Shown piece after piece: positions 34,465 to 41,533 of a stretch of DNA of 64,000 nt (position 1 is the stretch's first letter; each line of letters starts with the position of its first letter). Location of the stretch: positions 1-64,000 of the forward strand of contig NZ_JALKBY010000011.1 in NCBI RefSeq assembly GCF_023223645.1. The letters run 5' to 3'. This stretch comes from Natroniella sulfidigena (GTDB lineage Bacteria; Bacillota; Halanaerobiia; Halobacteroidales; Halobacteroidaceae). The translations under genes were made by a program, and so were the position numbers. The notes under the pieces are model-generated. The model saw only the letters and a list, made by a program, of their open reading frames with translations. It made no database searches and was not told the DNA's origin.

Positions 34465-35166
34465 ATGGATCTTTTAATTGAGGGATTACAAGAAGCTATC
34501 TCTTTGCTGATAAGTTTTGACCCACGAGTAATTAATATAATTCTAACCTCCCTACAGGTAACAGGAACGGCACTCTTTTTTGCAACTTTAATTGGAATTC
34601 CTCTAGGAGCATTTTTAGGCTTGAGTGATTTTCCAGGTAAGTCGATCATTGTAGCAGTACTTTATACAGGGATGGGTTTTCCCCCTGTAGCAATTGGTTT
34701 ATTAGTCTTTATTACTTTTTCTTCAGCAGGGCCTTTTGGTTTTCTTAATTGGCTCTTTACTACTCGAGCTATGATTGTTGCTCAAATAATTATATCTTTT
34801 CCTTTAGTTGCTGGCTTTACTATGACGGCAGTAAGTAGTGTTGATAGTAATTTATTATTACAGCTTAAAGCTCTAGGGGCTACTAAAAGGCAGATTGTAT
34901 TGGCCATTTTAAAGGAATCTAGATTAGGGGTTTTAGTTTCGATTATTGCTGGTTTTGGGGCAATTATATCAGAAGTAGGAGCAGTAATGATGGTTGGTGG
35001 AAATATTGAAAGGAGTACTAGGGTATTAACAACAGCAATTGTTTTGGAGACTAGAAAAGGAAACTTTGGTCTTGCAATCTCATTTGGAATTATTCTATTA
35101 GCAATTACATTTATAGTTAACTTCTGCATGTCTAATCTGCCAGGGAGAGGAGGAAGAAGAGATTAA
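34465..35166 (+). CDS. tupB: tungstate ABC transporter permease TupB
   Basis: 233 aa with five or six membrane segments. The permease-ATPase coupling motif is LKALGATKRQIVLAILKESRLGV (about 133-155), a variant of the EAA loop. ATG start after TGGAGG. The stop TAA (35164-35166) overlaps the proposed ATT start of tupC. Confidence 0.92.
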   Translation: MDLLIEGLQEAISLLISFDPRVINIILTSLQVTGTALFFATLIGIPLGAFLGLSDFPGKSIIVAVLYTGMGFPPVAIGLLVFITFSSAGPFGFLNWLFTTRAMIVAQIIISFPLVAGFTMTAVSSVDSNLLLQLKALGATKRQIVLAILKESRLGVLVSIIAGFGAIISEVGAVMMVGGNIERSTRVLTTAIVLETRKGNFGLAISFGIILLAITFIVNFCMSNLPGRGGRRD

Positions 35167-35893
35167 AGATCTAGTATATCATTTAAATAATCTATTAAAA
35201 ACTTATCAAGGGCGCAATGTTTTAGATATCGATCAATTATCAATTCATAGGGGAGAGGTATTTTGTTTAGTAGGGCCAAGTGGGGCAGGAAAGAGTACTT
35301 TATTAAGGCTCTTGAATTTTTTAGAAGCACCTGATCACGGAGAGATTGAATTTTTAGATAAGGTCTATAATCAATCTAAACAACCTTCTTTAGATATTAA
35401 ACGTAAGGTAACCACAGTTTTTCAAAGACCAGCTTTAATGAGCAGCTCAGTAGTTGAAAATATTGCTTATCCTTTAAAGATAAGGGGGAAAGATGTTAAT
35501 TACGAGCAGATTGATCAACTCTTAGTTAAGCTTGGCCTAGAGGAGTTGAAGAAGCAACGGGCAGATAAACTTTCGGGTGGAGAAGCACAGCGGGTTTCGT
35601 TAGCAAGAGCTTTAATCTTTAAACCTGAAGTATTATTACTTGATGAACCGACTTCTAATCTTGATCCAGCGAATATAAAGATTATTGAAGATATAATTAC
35701 AGATTATATTAAAAATAATAAGACTACTATTGTTATGGTAACCCATAATCTATTCCAAGCTAAAAGATTAGCAGATAGGGTTGGATTATTGCATGATGGA
35801 GATTTTATAGAAGTCAAAGAGAAAGAGGAATTTTTTAATAATCCAGAGCAAGAATTAACTAAAGATTATTTAGCAGGGAGATTAATCTGTTAA
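35162..35893 (+). CDS. tupC: tungstate ABC transporter ATPase TupC, non-canonical ATT start
   Basis: 243 aa ABC ATPase. Walker A is VGPSGAGKSTLLR (about 39-51), signature LSGGEAQRVSLARAL, Walker B VLLLDEPTSNLD, and the switch His is in MVTHN. The frame is open from 35117 and the conserved N-terminal strand KDLVYHLNNLLKTYQGRNVL must be included. No ATG, GTG or TTG exists in frame before 35312, which lies after Walker A. ATT at 35162 is 8 nt after a perfect AGGAGG (35148-35153) and overlaps the tupB stop, so ATT is the likely start, as in infC. A start at 35312 would remove the ATP site. Confidence 0.85.
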   Translation: MKDLVYHLNNLLKTYQGRNVLDIDQLSIHRGEVFCLVGPSGAGKSTLLRLLNFLEAPDHGEIEFLDKVYNQSKQPSLDIKRKVTTVFQRPALMSSSVVENIAYPLKIRGKDVNYEQIDQLLVKLGLEELKKQRADKLSGGEAQRVSLARALIFKPEVLLLDEPTSNLDPANIKIIEDIITDYIKNNKTTIVMVTHNLFQAKRLADRVGLLHDGDFIEVKEKEEFFNNPEQELTKDYLAGRLIC

Positions 35894-35918
35894 GACTGAA
35901 TTTTAAAAGGAGAGAGTT

Positions 35919-36254
35919 ATGAAATTAAATTATAAAATTTGGTTAGAAAATGAGCAAGGTGAGCGGGTGATGGGCAAAGGTTTATTAGCCCTATTGAGCT
36001 TTATTGACCAGACAGGTTCTATTAATAAAGCTGCTAAAGAATTGGAGATGTCATATCGTGCTGCTTGGGGTAAATTAAATAAAGCAGAAGAAGAGTTAGG
36101 GTATGATTTAATTGAAAGAAGGTCAGGTGGAAGAGGAGGCGGTGGTAGTCGATTAACGGAGAAGGGGAATAATTTGCTTGATAAGTTTAACAAGTTCAGT
36201 AAAAAGGTTGATCAAGAATTAAATATAATGTTTTTGGATTTTTTTGATAGGTAA
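35919..36254 (+). CDS. ModE-like molybdate/tungstate-responsive HTH regulator
   Basis: 111 aa single winged-helix domain of the ModE N-terminal type: GLLALLSFIDQTGSINKAAKELEMSYRAAWGKL (about 22-54) and a wing with RSGGRGGGGSRLT. The oxyanion-binding C-terminal (TOBE) domains of full ModE are missing, so sensing may need another partner. It lies 25 nt after tupC and probably regulates the tup operon. Good AGGAGAG ribosome binding site. Confidence 0.85.
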   Translation: MKLNYKIWLENEQGERVMGKGLLALLSFIDQTGSINKAAKELEMSYRAAWGKLNKAEEELGYDLIERRSGGRGGGGSRLTEKGNNLLDKFNKFSKKVDQELNIMFLDFFDR

Positions 36255-36264
36255 TCAGCTATTT

Positions 36265-36299
36265 ATCCTCAATTTTTTGTGAATATTGAGGATTTTTTT
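36265..36299 (+). terminator. terminator after the tup operon
   Basis: ATCCTCAAT pairs with ATTGAGGAT, followed by TTTTTTT. Related in sequence to the stems at 33247 and 36886. Confidence 0.85.
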
Positions 36300-36310
36300 C
36301 TTTTTAGAGG

Positions 36311-36339
36311 AGGAAAAAAGATAGAAATAGAGAATATAT
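36311..36339 (+). promoter_or_regulatory. sigma-H-like promoter, distal, before riboswitch 3
   Basis: AGGAAAAAA at 36311 and GAATATAT at 36332, 21 nt apart. The downstream TAGTATTAGTAGCAC resembles TATTTTAGTAGCATAA after the promoter at 32147. Confidence 0.55.
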
Positions 36340-36460
36340 AGTATTAGTAGCACAAATATAATATTTGTAATACCAAGAAAAGGAGCAGGAAAGGGAATCA
36401 ATCAGGTTCAAGAAATTGGGCTCGGAAGTGAGAAAATTATAAAAAATTTAATTTTGATGC

Positions 36461-36489
36461 AGGAAAAAATTGAGTTATGGTGAATAATT
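36461..36489 (+). promoter_or_regulatory. sigma-H-like promoter, proximal, before riboswitch 3
   Basis: AGGAAAAAA at 36461 and GAATAATT at 36482, 21 nt apart. Same position relative to the aptamer as the promoter at 28141 before riboswitch 2. Confidence 0.6.
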
Positions 36490-36603
36490 AATTTAACAAT
36501 AGAATACGCTGGTGATTGGGTGCCTTTAGTTTAACAGCTAAAGGAGAATAGGGAATCAGGTGTAAATCCTGAGCGGGCCCGCCACTGTAACTAGCTATAA
36601 AAG

Positions 36604-36678
36604 CAGTGAATAATGAATAGTTAATAGTGAATAGTTGAAGTTCAAAGGCAAAATCAAAAGCTATTAATTATTGACTGC
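36604..36678 (+). repeat. repeat insert 1 inside riboswitch 3
   Basis: GTGAATAATGAATAGTTAAT and TAGTGAATAGTTGAAG make the left arm, CTATTAATTATTGACTG the right arm. Closely similar to the insert at 28293 in riboswitch 2. Confidence 0.75.
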
Positions 36679-36708
36679 TAAAAGGACTTAGTAAAACCAC
36701 TTGGAGTA

Positions 36709-36771
36709 ACTAGTAGCTAGTGATTGGTAATTGATAACTAATTACTAATCACAAATTACTACTTACTAACC
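36709..36771 (+). repeat. repeat insert 2 inside riboswitch 3
   Basis: ACTAGTAGCTAGTGATTGGT words and the inverse ACTAATTACTAATCAC. Closely similar to the insert at 28400, with small changes in the words. Confidence 0.75.
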
Positions 36772-36885
36772 TCCAGGGAAGGTGAAGTTCTTACAGCTAG
36801 GAGTCAGGAGACCTGCCTAATCATTGAGCCTACTTGATCTTCGATGGTAAGGGGGAGTAGGTAATTAGCCTTAGTATGTCTAATT

Positions 36886-36921
36886 ATCCTCAATCTTTGC
36901 TGCGAAGATTGAGGATTTTTT
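36886..36921 (+). terminator. terminator of riboswitch 3
   Basis: ATCCTCAATCTT (36886-36897) pairs with AAGATTGAGGAT (36905-36916), followed by a T-tract. It is the expression platform 95 nt before the first cobalt-uptake gene. Confidence 0.9.
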
Positions 36922-37015
36922 GATTTTGATGAAGGTGATTTTGGTAGTTATTAGTATTGAGAGATAAGAAAGATTGAAGTGAAAATCATTAAAAATTAAA
37001 GTGAGGTGAAGATTA

Positions 37016-38143
37016 ATGAAAAGAAAATTAGGATTGATAATATTAATGATGATGTTAGTATTGACCTTAGGTACTAGTGTAGCATTTGGTCATGAGATTA
37101 TGTTGGATTTTGATCAACAGGCAGAAGCTGGAGAGGAAGTAGAGATAGAACTTAGCTTTGGTCACTTCCCAGATGATTTTGATTATGAACATTATTTCTT
37201 TGAAAGTTTAGATGAAGGCGAATTGTTAGTAGTAGCTGAGGATGGTAGTATGACTGAATTAGAGCTTACAAAGCAGTCTGATAGGTATGTAGCTAGTTTT
37301 ACTCCTCAACAAGAAGGGGTTCATTGGGTAACTTTCAATGGGACTAGAGGAGTGGTTGATCGAGTAGATAGTGATGATGGATTACAACTAAGATATTATG
37401 ATGCTAAAGCTCCTTTGCTTGTAGGAAATGTTAGAAATTTTGAGGTGACTGGTACTTCTTTAGCAGCAGAATTTATTACTCAGGATACAAGTTCTTTTAA
37501 AGTTGGGGAGCAGGTCACAATGGAATTAGATTATCTTGGAGAAGAGGTTAGAGGAGAAGATGTTACGCTTGTTAGTCCTGATGGACAAGTAAGCCAGGTA
37601 GCTACTGATGCTCAAGGTAAAGTAGATGTTGAGTTTAATGAGGAAGGAATCTGGTTGTTACAAGCTAGAGTTGTAGATACTGATAGTCAAGGAGTAGATG
37701 AAGATGGTAATGAGTATGATAGAGAGAGATTTAATACTGTTTTATACATAGAAGTAAGGGAAGAGCATAGAGATGATGCTGCTTGGCAAGATGGAACTTA
37801 TACTGGAATTGGTGCTGGTCGGGGAGGAAATATTGAATTGGAAGTGACAGTTTCAGATGGAGTGATTACTGCTATTGAAATTTTGGAGCATAATGAAACA
37901 ACTGAGATTTCAGATCCAGCTTTTGAAGAGATTCCTACAGCAATTAAAGAAGCACAATCAACAGATGTTGAGTTAGTCAGTGGAGCTACTAGTACCAGTC
38001 AAGGGATTATTGAAGCTACTGAAGTAGCTTTAGAAGAGCAAGAAGAAAGTGGTCTACCAATAGAACAGATTATTATGTTAGCGATTTCAATTGGATTAAT
38101 AGTTATCAGTATTATTTTATTTAAAAATGTTAAACAGCAGTAA
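37016..38143 (+). CDS. DUF4198 (NikK-like) plus FMN-binding domain, membrane-anchored cobalt-uptake protein
   Basis: 375 aa. A signal peptide ends near AFG, leaving mature N-terminus HEIMLDFDQQ. A DUF4198-like part (about 23-245) is similar to the protein at 32329 (shared QLRYYDAKAPLLVGNV). Next is an FMN-binding domain (about 255-340) with the covalent flavinylation motif SGATSTS (about 322-328) and DGTYTGIGAGRGGNIE. A C-terminal membrane segment follows (about 351-370). First gene after riboswitch 3 and ahead of cbiM, so it belongs to cobalt uptake. The redox role is inference. Confidence 0.85.
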   Translation: MKRKLGLIILMMMLVLTLGTSVAFGHEIMLDFDQQAEAGEEVEIELSFGHFPDDFDYEHYFFESLDEGELLVVAEDGSMTELELTKQSDRYVASFTPQQEGVHWVTFNGTRGVVDRVDSDDGLQLRYYDAKAPLLVGNVRNFEVTGTSLAAEFITQDTSSFKVGEQVTMELDYLGEEVRGEDVTLVSPDGQVSQVATDAQGKVDVEFNEEGIWLLQARVVDTDSQGVDEDGNEYDRERFNTVLYIEVREEHRDDAAWQDGTYTGIGAGRGGNIELEVTVSDGVITAIEILEHNETTEISDPAFEEIPTAIKEAQSTDVELVSGATSTSQGIIEATEVALEEQEESGLPIEQIIMLAISIGLIVISIILFKNVKQQ

Positions 38144-38254
38144 AAATTGTCAAAAGGAAAATAATCTTTTGATAAAAGAGGATTTTTTGTTCCTTTGCAG
38201 AATAATTCAGACAATGAAGGTAAATTTCAGAATAATCTTGGAGGAGTGAGTAGA

Positions 38255-38680
38255 ATGAATTTAAATAAATCATTTAAGATAATAGTTATGATCTTTTTGA
38301 TGATTGGTATTTTAACAAGCAGTGCTTATGCTCATCGGATGTTATTAGATGAACCTCAAAATGGTGAGGTACAGGTTGGATTTGATGATGGTACTGTAGC
38401 CCCTGGTGCTGAAGTTATTATGTATGATCAAGATGGAGAAGTTATTGTAGAAGGAGCGGCTGATGAAGATGGTATTTTTAGCTATGATACAACAATTGAA
38501 CCATATCGAGTAGTTTCTACTGATGATACAGGTCATCGAGCAGAATGGACTGCAGATGTAGAGCAAGGATTTATGGAGGAAGCTCCAATGTGGATGAGGT
38601 TTATTTTCGGTTTTGCTATAATAACCTTTTTAGCAGCTATAACGATGTTTTGGAAAGCAAAACAAGCGGCAAACAATTAA
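38255..38680 (+). CDS. NikL/CbiL-like small accessory protein of the cobalt transporter
   Basis: 141 aa from ATG 38255, selected by GGAGGAGTGAG just upstream. A signal peptide ends at AYA, leaving mature HRMLLDEPQN with a histidine at the N-terminus. A small beta-sandwich like a carboxypeptidase regulatory domain follows (VAPGAEVIMYDQDGEVIVEG). A C-terminal membrane helix lies about residues 111-133. Such NikL proteins replace CbiN/NikN in some nickel/cobalt ECF systems, and no cbiN is present here. Confidence 0.75.
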   Translation: MNLNKSFKIIVMIFLMIGILTSSAYAHRMLLDEPQNGEVQVGFDDGTVAPGAEVIMYDQDGEVIVEGAADEDGIFSYDTTIEPYRVVSTDDTGHRAEWTADVEQGFMEEAPMWMRFIFGFAIITFLAAITMFWKAKQAANN

Positions 38681-38697
38681 GTTGGGGGTGATTGAGA

Positions 38698-39345
38698 GTG
38701 CATATTTCTGAAGGCGTACTTTCTGCTCCAGTATTACTTACAGGAGCAGCAGCTACTGCTACAGGAACAGCTGTAGCTTTAAGACAGCTAGATAATGAAG
38801 ATATTCCGCAGGTAGCGATAGTTTCAGCAGCATTATTTGTGGGGAATCTGATTCATATTCCATTAGGGCCAACCAGTGTCCATCTGATCTTGAATGCAAT
38901 GGCAGGGATCTTATTAGGTTGGAAGGCATTTCCTGCCTTTTTAGTAGCCTTTTTGTTGCAGAGTATTCTGTTTCAGTTTGGGGGGCTGACCGCTTTAGGG
39001 GTTAATGTGGCTATGGTCTCAATTCCTGCTGTGGTCTGTCATTATTTATTTAAGATTGTGACTAAAAGAGATGAGGAAGGGATTAAGAGGTTAGGAGTAG
39101 CTGGTTTTATCTGTGGAGCAGTAGGTATAGCTTTAGCAGCAATCTTTTTGATGTTGGCCCTTAGCTTTACTGATGGTTCATTGGAGGAAATGGGCAGGGC
39201 TATTTTAGTAGCTAATATACCATTAGCAATTATTGAAGCTTTATTGACCTCATTATGTCTAGTCTTTTTACAGAAGGTCAAACCTGAAGTGTTTACTGAG
39301 TTTCAAGATGGAGCTCAATCATTACAGAGGCGTGGAAGATTATGA
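38698..39345 (+). CDS. cbiM: cobalt ECF transporter S component CbiM
   Basis: 215 aa membrane protein. I take GTG 38698 because it gives MHISEGVLS: in CbiM/NikM the free N-terminal Met and His2 bind the metal ion. The in-frame TTG six bases earlier would bury that histidine. HIPLGPTSVHLILNAMAGILLGW (about 59-81) holds the other conserved His residues. Strong GGGGGTGA site. Overlaps cbiQ. Confidence 0.95.
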   Translation: MHISEGVLSAPVLLTGAAATATGTAVALRQLDNEDIPQVAIVSAALFVGNLIHIPLGPTSVHLILNAMAGILLGWKAFPAFLVAFLLQSILFQFGGLTALGVNVAMVSIPAVVCHYLFKIVTKRDEEGIKRLGVAGFICGAVGIALAAIFLMLALSFTDGSLEEMGRAILVANIPLAIIEALLTSLCLVFLQKVKPEVFTEFQDGAQSLQRRGRL

Positions 39346-40109
39346 TTAATATTAATCAAGGTTTTGCTCAAGGGTCAAGTTGGGTTCACCAGCTTGATCC
39401 TAGAATAAAGATAATAACTATCTTTTTATTAGCTACTGTGTTAGCTGTAGGTGAAAGTATAGTGATGCTACTGCAGGCTTTAGTCTTTTCTAGTTTTTTA
39501 ATTCTTTCGGCTAAGTTAGATCTAAAAGAGGTTGGAAAGAGGTTGATGGTGGTCAACTTCTTTATACTTGGAATTTGGTTATTTGTGCCGCTTACCTATC
39601 CAGGAGAAGCTTTATTTCAGGTTGGCCCATTGAGCTTTTCTATACCTGGAGTGATTTATGCTACTAAGATCACTTTACGATCTAATGCTATTATGCTGGG
39701 GATTATTGCCTTGCTCTCTACCTCAACAGTATCTTCTTTAATGCAAGCTATGAGGTATTTATATATTCCTGAAAAGATAGTCTATTTATTCTTCTTTGTT
39801 TATCGCTATGTTCATGTGATTTGGAAGGAATTTAATCGATTACATGATTCAATGTTGATGAGAGGGTTTAAGAGTGAGACAAGCTTACATTCTTATAGAT
39901 CTTATGCTTATTTAATAGGAATGCTGATCATTAGAAGCTATGATCGTTCAAGAAGGGTTTATGAAGCTATGCTTTGTAGAGGTTTTAGAGGAGAGTTTCA
40001 TAATCTTGATGAACTTAGCTTTTCCAGTCGCGATCTAAAGATTTTTTCAGGGATATTGTTCTTTATTAGTTGGATTATTATTGTGGAGAAAGGAGTCTTT
40101 CTTGTATGA
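39342..40109 (+). CDS. cbiQ: cobalt ECF transporter T component CbiQ
   Basis: 255 aa membrane protein. The N-terminal HQLDPRIKIITIFLLA and C-terminal coupling helices with MLMRGFKS (about 168-175) and MLCRGFRGEF (about 210-219), the Ala/Arg-Gly motifs that contact the ATPase, mark the EcfT family. ATG overlaps the end of cbiM, and its own end overlaps cbiO. Confidence 0.94.
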   Translation: MININQGFAQGSSWVHQLDPRIKIITIFLLATVLAVGESIVMLLQALVFSSFLILSAKLDLKEVGKRLMVVNFFILGIWLFVPLTYPGEALFQVGPLSFSIPGVIYATKITLRSNAIMLGIIALLSTSTVSSLMQAMRYLYIPEKIVYLFFFVYRYVHVIWKEFNRLHDSMLMRGFKSETSLHSYRSYAYLIGMLIIRSYDRSRRVYEAMLCRGFRGEFHNLDELSFSSRDLKIFSGILFFISWIIIVEKGVFLV

Positions 40110-40732
40110 TTGAGTTGAAGAATATTTCGTACCAGTATCAAAATGGAGAACAAGTTTTAGATGATTTCAATTTAACTTTAGAACCAGGAGATAAGATAGG
40201 GTTGGTAGGGCCAAATGGCAGTGGGAAGACTACCTTATTTAAGATAATTATGGGGTTGTTGGCCCCTGATGAGGGAGAAGTAATCATCTTTGATCAACCA
40301 AGAGAGAAGGAAGAGGACTTTATTGAGGTCAGAGAGAGGGTTGGTTTTATGTTTCAAGACTCTGATGATCTACTCTTTTGTCCTACTGTCGAGGAGGACT
40401 TGGCCTTTGGCCCGTTGAATTTAGGTAAGAGCAAAGAAGAAGCCAAAGAGATTGTGCAGGAAACATTAAAGTTAATTGGGATGGAAGGCTTTGAAAAGAA
40501 GGTAAGTTATAGATTATCTGGAGGTCAAAAGAGGATGATCGCCTTTGGGGCTATCCTAGCAATGCAGACTGAGGTATTATTATTAGACGAGCCATTCTCA
40601 GGACTTGATGAAGATGCAATCGAGAGGATGGTTGGTATTTTGAATGATACCGATAGGTCTTATATAATCGTCTCTCATAATGGAGAGTTGATTGAGAGGG
40701 TTACTAATAAGCTTTATTATATGAACGAGTAA
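40106..40732 (+). CDS. cbiO: cobalt ECF transporter ATPase CbiO
   Basis: 208 aa. Walker A is GLVGPNGSGKTTLF (about 32-45), Q-loop MFQDSDDLLF, signature YRLSGGQKRMIAFGAIL, Walker B VLLLDEPFSGLD, and His loop IIVSHN. It ends soon after the His loop and is shorter than the usual 270 residues, so the C-terminal extension is missing. ATG 40106 lies about 9 nt after AAAGGAG; an earlier in-frame ATG sits inside cbiQ. Confidence 0.93.
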   Translation: MIELKNISYQYQNGEQVLDDFNLTLEPGDKIGLVGPNGSGKTTLFKIIMGLLAPDEGEVIIFDQPREKEEDFIEVRERVGFMFQDSDDLLFCPTVEEDLAFGPLNLGKSKEEAKEIVQETLKLIGMEGFEKKVSYRLSGGQKRMIAFGAILAMQTEVLLLDEPFSGLDEDAIERMVGILNDTDRSYIIVSHNGELIERVTNKLYYMNE

Positions 40733-40734
40733 TA

Positions 40735-40912
40735 TAGTTGACGGTTGACAGTGTACAGTTTACAGTTAAAGATCAAAAGCTTAGAACCTCTAAAAGGTCT
40801 TATGCTTACATACAGGTTTAGAGTGGTTTTGAATTTAGAGTTTTAACTGTCAACCGTCAACTGTTCACTGTCAACTGATATTTAGTGGCAAAATGCCACT
40901 AAATATCAATTA
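40735..40912 (+). repeat. inverted word repeat (GTTGACAGT words) plus capped hairpin
   Basis: The left arm GTTGACGGTTGACAGTGTAC with AGTTTACAGTT is answered by AACTGTCAACCGTCAACTGT and TCACTGTCAACTG. The centre contains AAAAGCTTAGAACC. A second small hairpin ATATTTAGTGGC/GCCACTAAATAT follows at 40880-40908. No ORF. Confidence 0.8.
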
Positions 40913-40930
40913 AACTTAAGGGGGAAAATT

Positions 40931-41296
40931 ATGAAAACTGGAATTATCGTATTAGGACATGGAAGTAGAGCTACGGAAGCTAGTCAAGTTTTTGCAGAAA
41001 TTGTTGATAAACTTAGAGAAAAGGTAGATTATGATTTAGTAGAGGGAGCAGCGATGGAGTTAGCTGAGCCTAGTTTACAAGATAGTGTAGCAAAGATTAT
41101 TAATGAAGGAGCGGAGAAGGTAGTTATCGTTCCTTTATTCTTATTCCCAGGGATACATATTCAAGAGGATATTCCTAATTTAATCGAAGAGTTAGAAGCA
41201 GAGTATCCAGAGGTTGAGTTTAAGTTTGGAAGAAATCTCGGTGCTGATGATAAGATAGCGGATATTTTGATTGAACGAATTGAGGAAGTTAATTAA
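40931..41296 (+). CDS. cbiX: sirohydrochlorin cobaltochelatase CbiX, short form
   Basis: 121 aa CbiXS type, which works as a dimer. It inserts cobalt into sirohydrochlorin, the entry to the anaerobic cobamide pathway. Catalytic His is in LGHGSR (about 8-13) and a second His in FPGIHIQEDIP (about 75-85). Short ATP-independent class II chelatase. Standard start after GGGGGAAA. Placed directly after cobalt import genes, which fits supply of the metal. Confidence 0.92.
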   Translation: MKTGIIVLGHGSRATEASQVFAEIVDKLREKVDYDLVEGAAMELAEPSLQDSVAKIINEGAEKVVIVPLFLFPGIHIQEDIPNLIEELEAEYPEVEFKFGRNLGADDKIADILIERIEEVN

Positions 41297-41297
41297 A

Positions 41298-41515
41298 ATA
41301 TTGTGTCACTTTCGTGTCACAATATTGAGTTGACAGTTTACGGTTTACAGTTTACAGTTAAAAATTAAAACCTTAAAGACTTAAGACTATTAAATACCCA
41401 TTTAATCATAGTTTTAGAGTGGTTTTGATTTTAATGTTTTAATGCTCTTAACTGTCAACCGTCAACTGTTCATTGTCAACTGATATAAAGTGAAACTTTA
41501 TATCAATTAAATTTA
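41298..41515 (+). repeat. inverted word repeat with two capped hairpins
   Basis: CAATATTGTG/CACAATATTG caps at 41301-41334. Left arm GTTGACAGTTTACGGTTTAC, right arm AACTGTCAACCGTCAACTGT, ending in hairpin ATATAAAGTG/CACTTTATAT-like at 41481. It is the same design as the copies at 40735 and 60257. Confidence 0.8.
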
Positions 41516-41533
41516 ACAGGGATGGTGAAAATA

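Larger units (their letters stand above)
36497..36832 (+). promoter_or_regulatory. cobalamin riboswitch 3 (before cobalt uptake operon), with two repeat inserts
   Basis: Aptamer parts: GGTGATTGGGTGCC, AATAGGGAATCAGGTG, GCGGGCCCGCCACTGTAA, CCAGGGAAGGTG and B12 box GAGTCAGGAGACCTGCC (36801-36817). Word-repeat inserts lie at 36604-36678 and 36709-36771, the same two places as in riboswitch 2. With the terminator at 36886-36921 it should switch off cobalt transport when cobalamin is plentiful. Confidence 0.95.

Noticed and set aside
35312-35893. tupC starting at TTG 35312
   Set aside because: This would remove Walker A, while an open, conserved reading frame continues upstream to ATT 35162.
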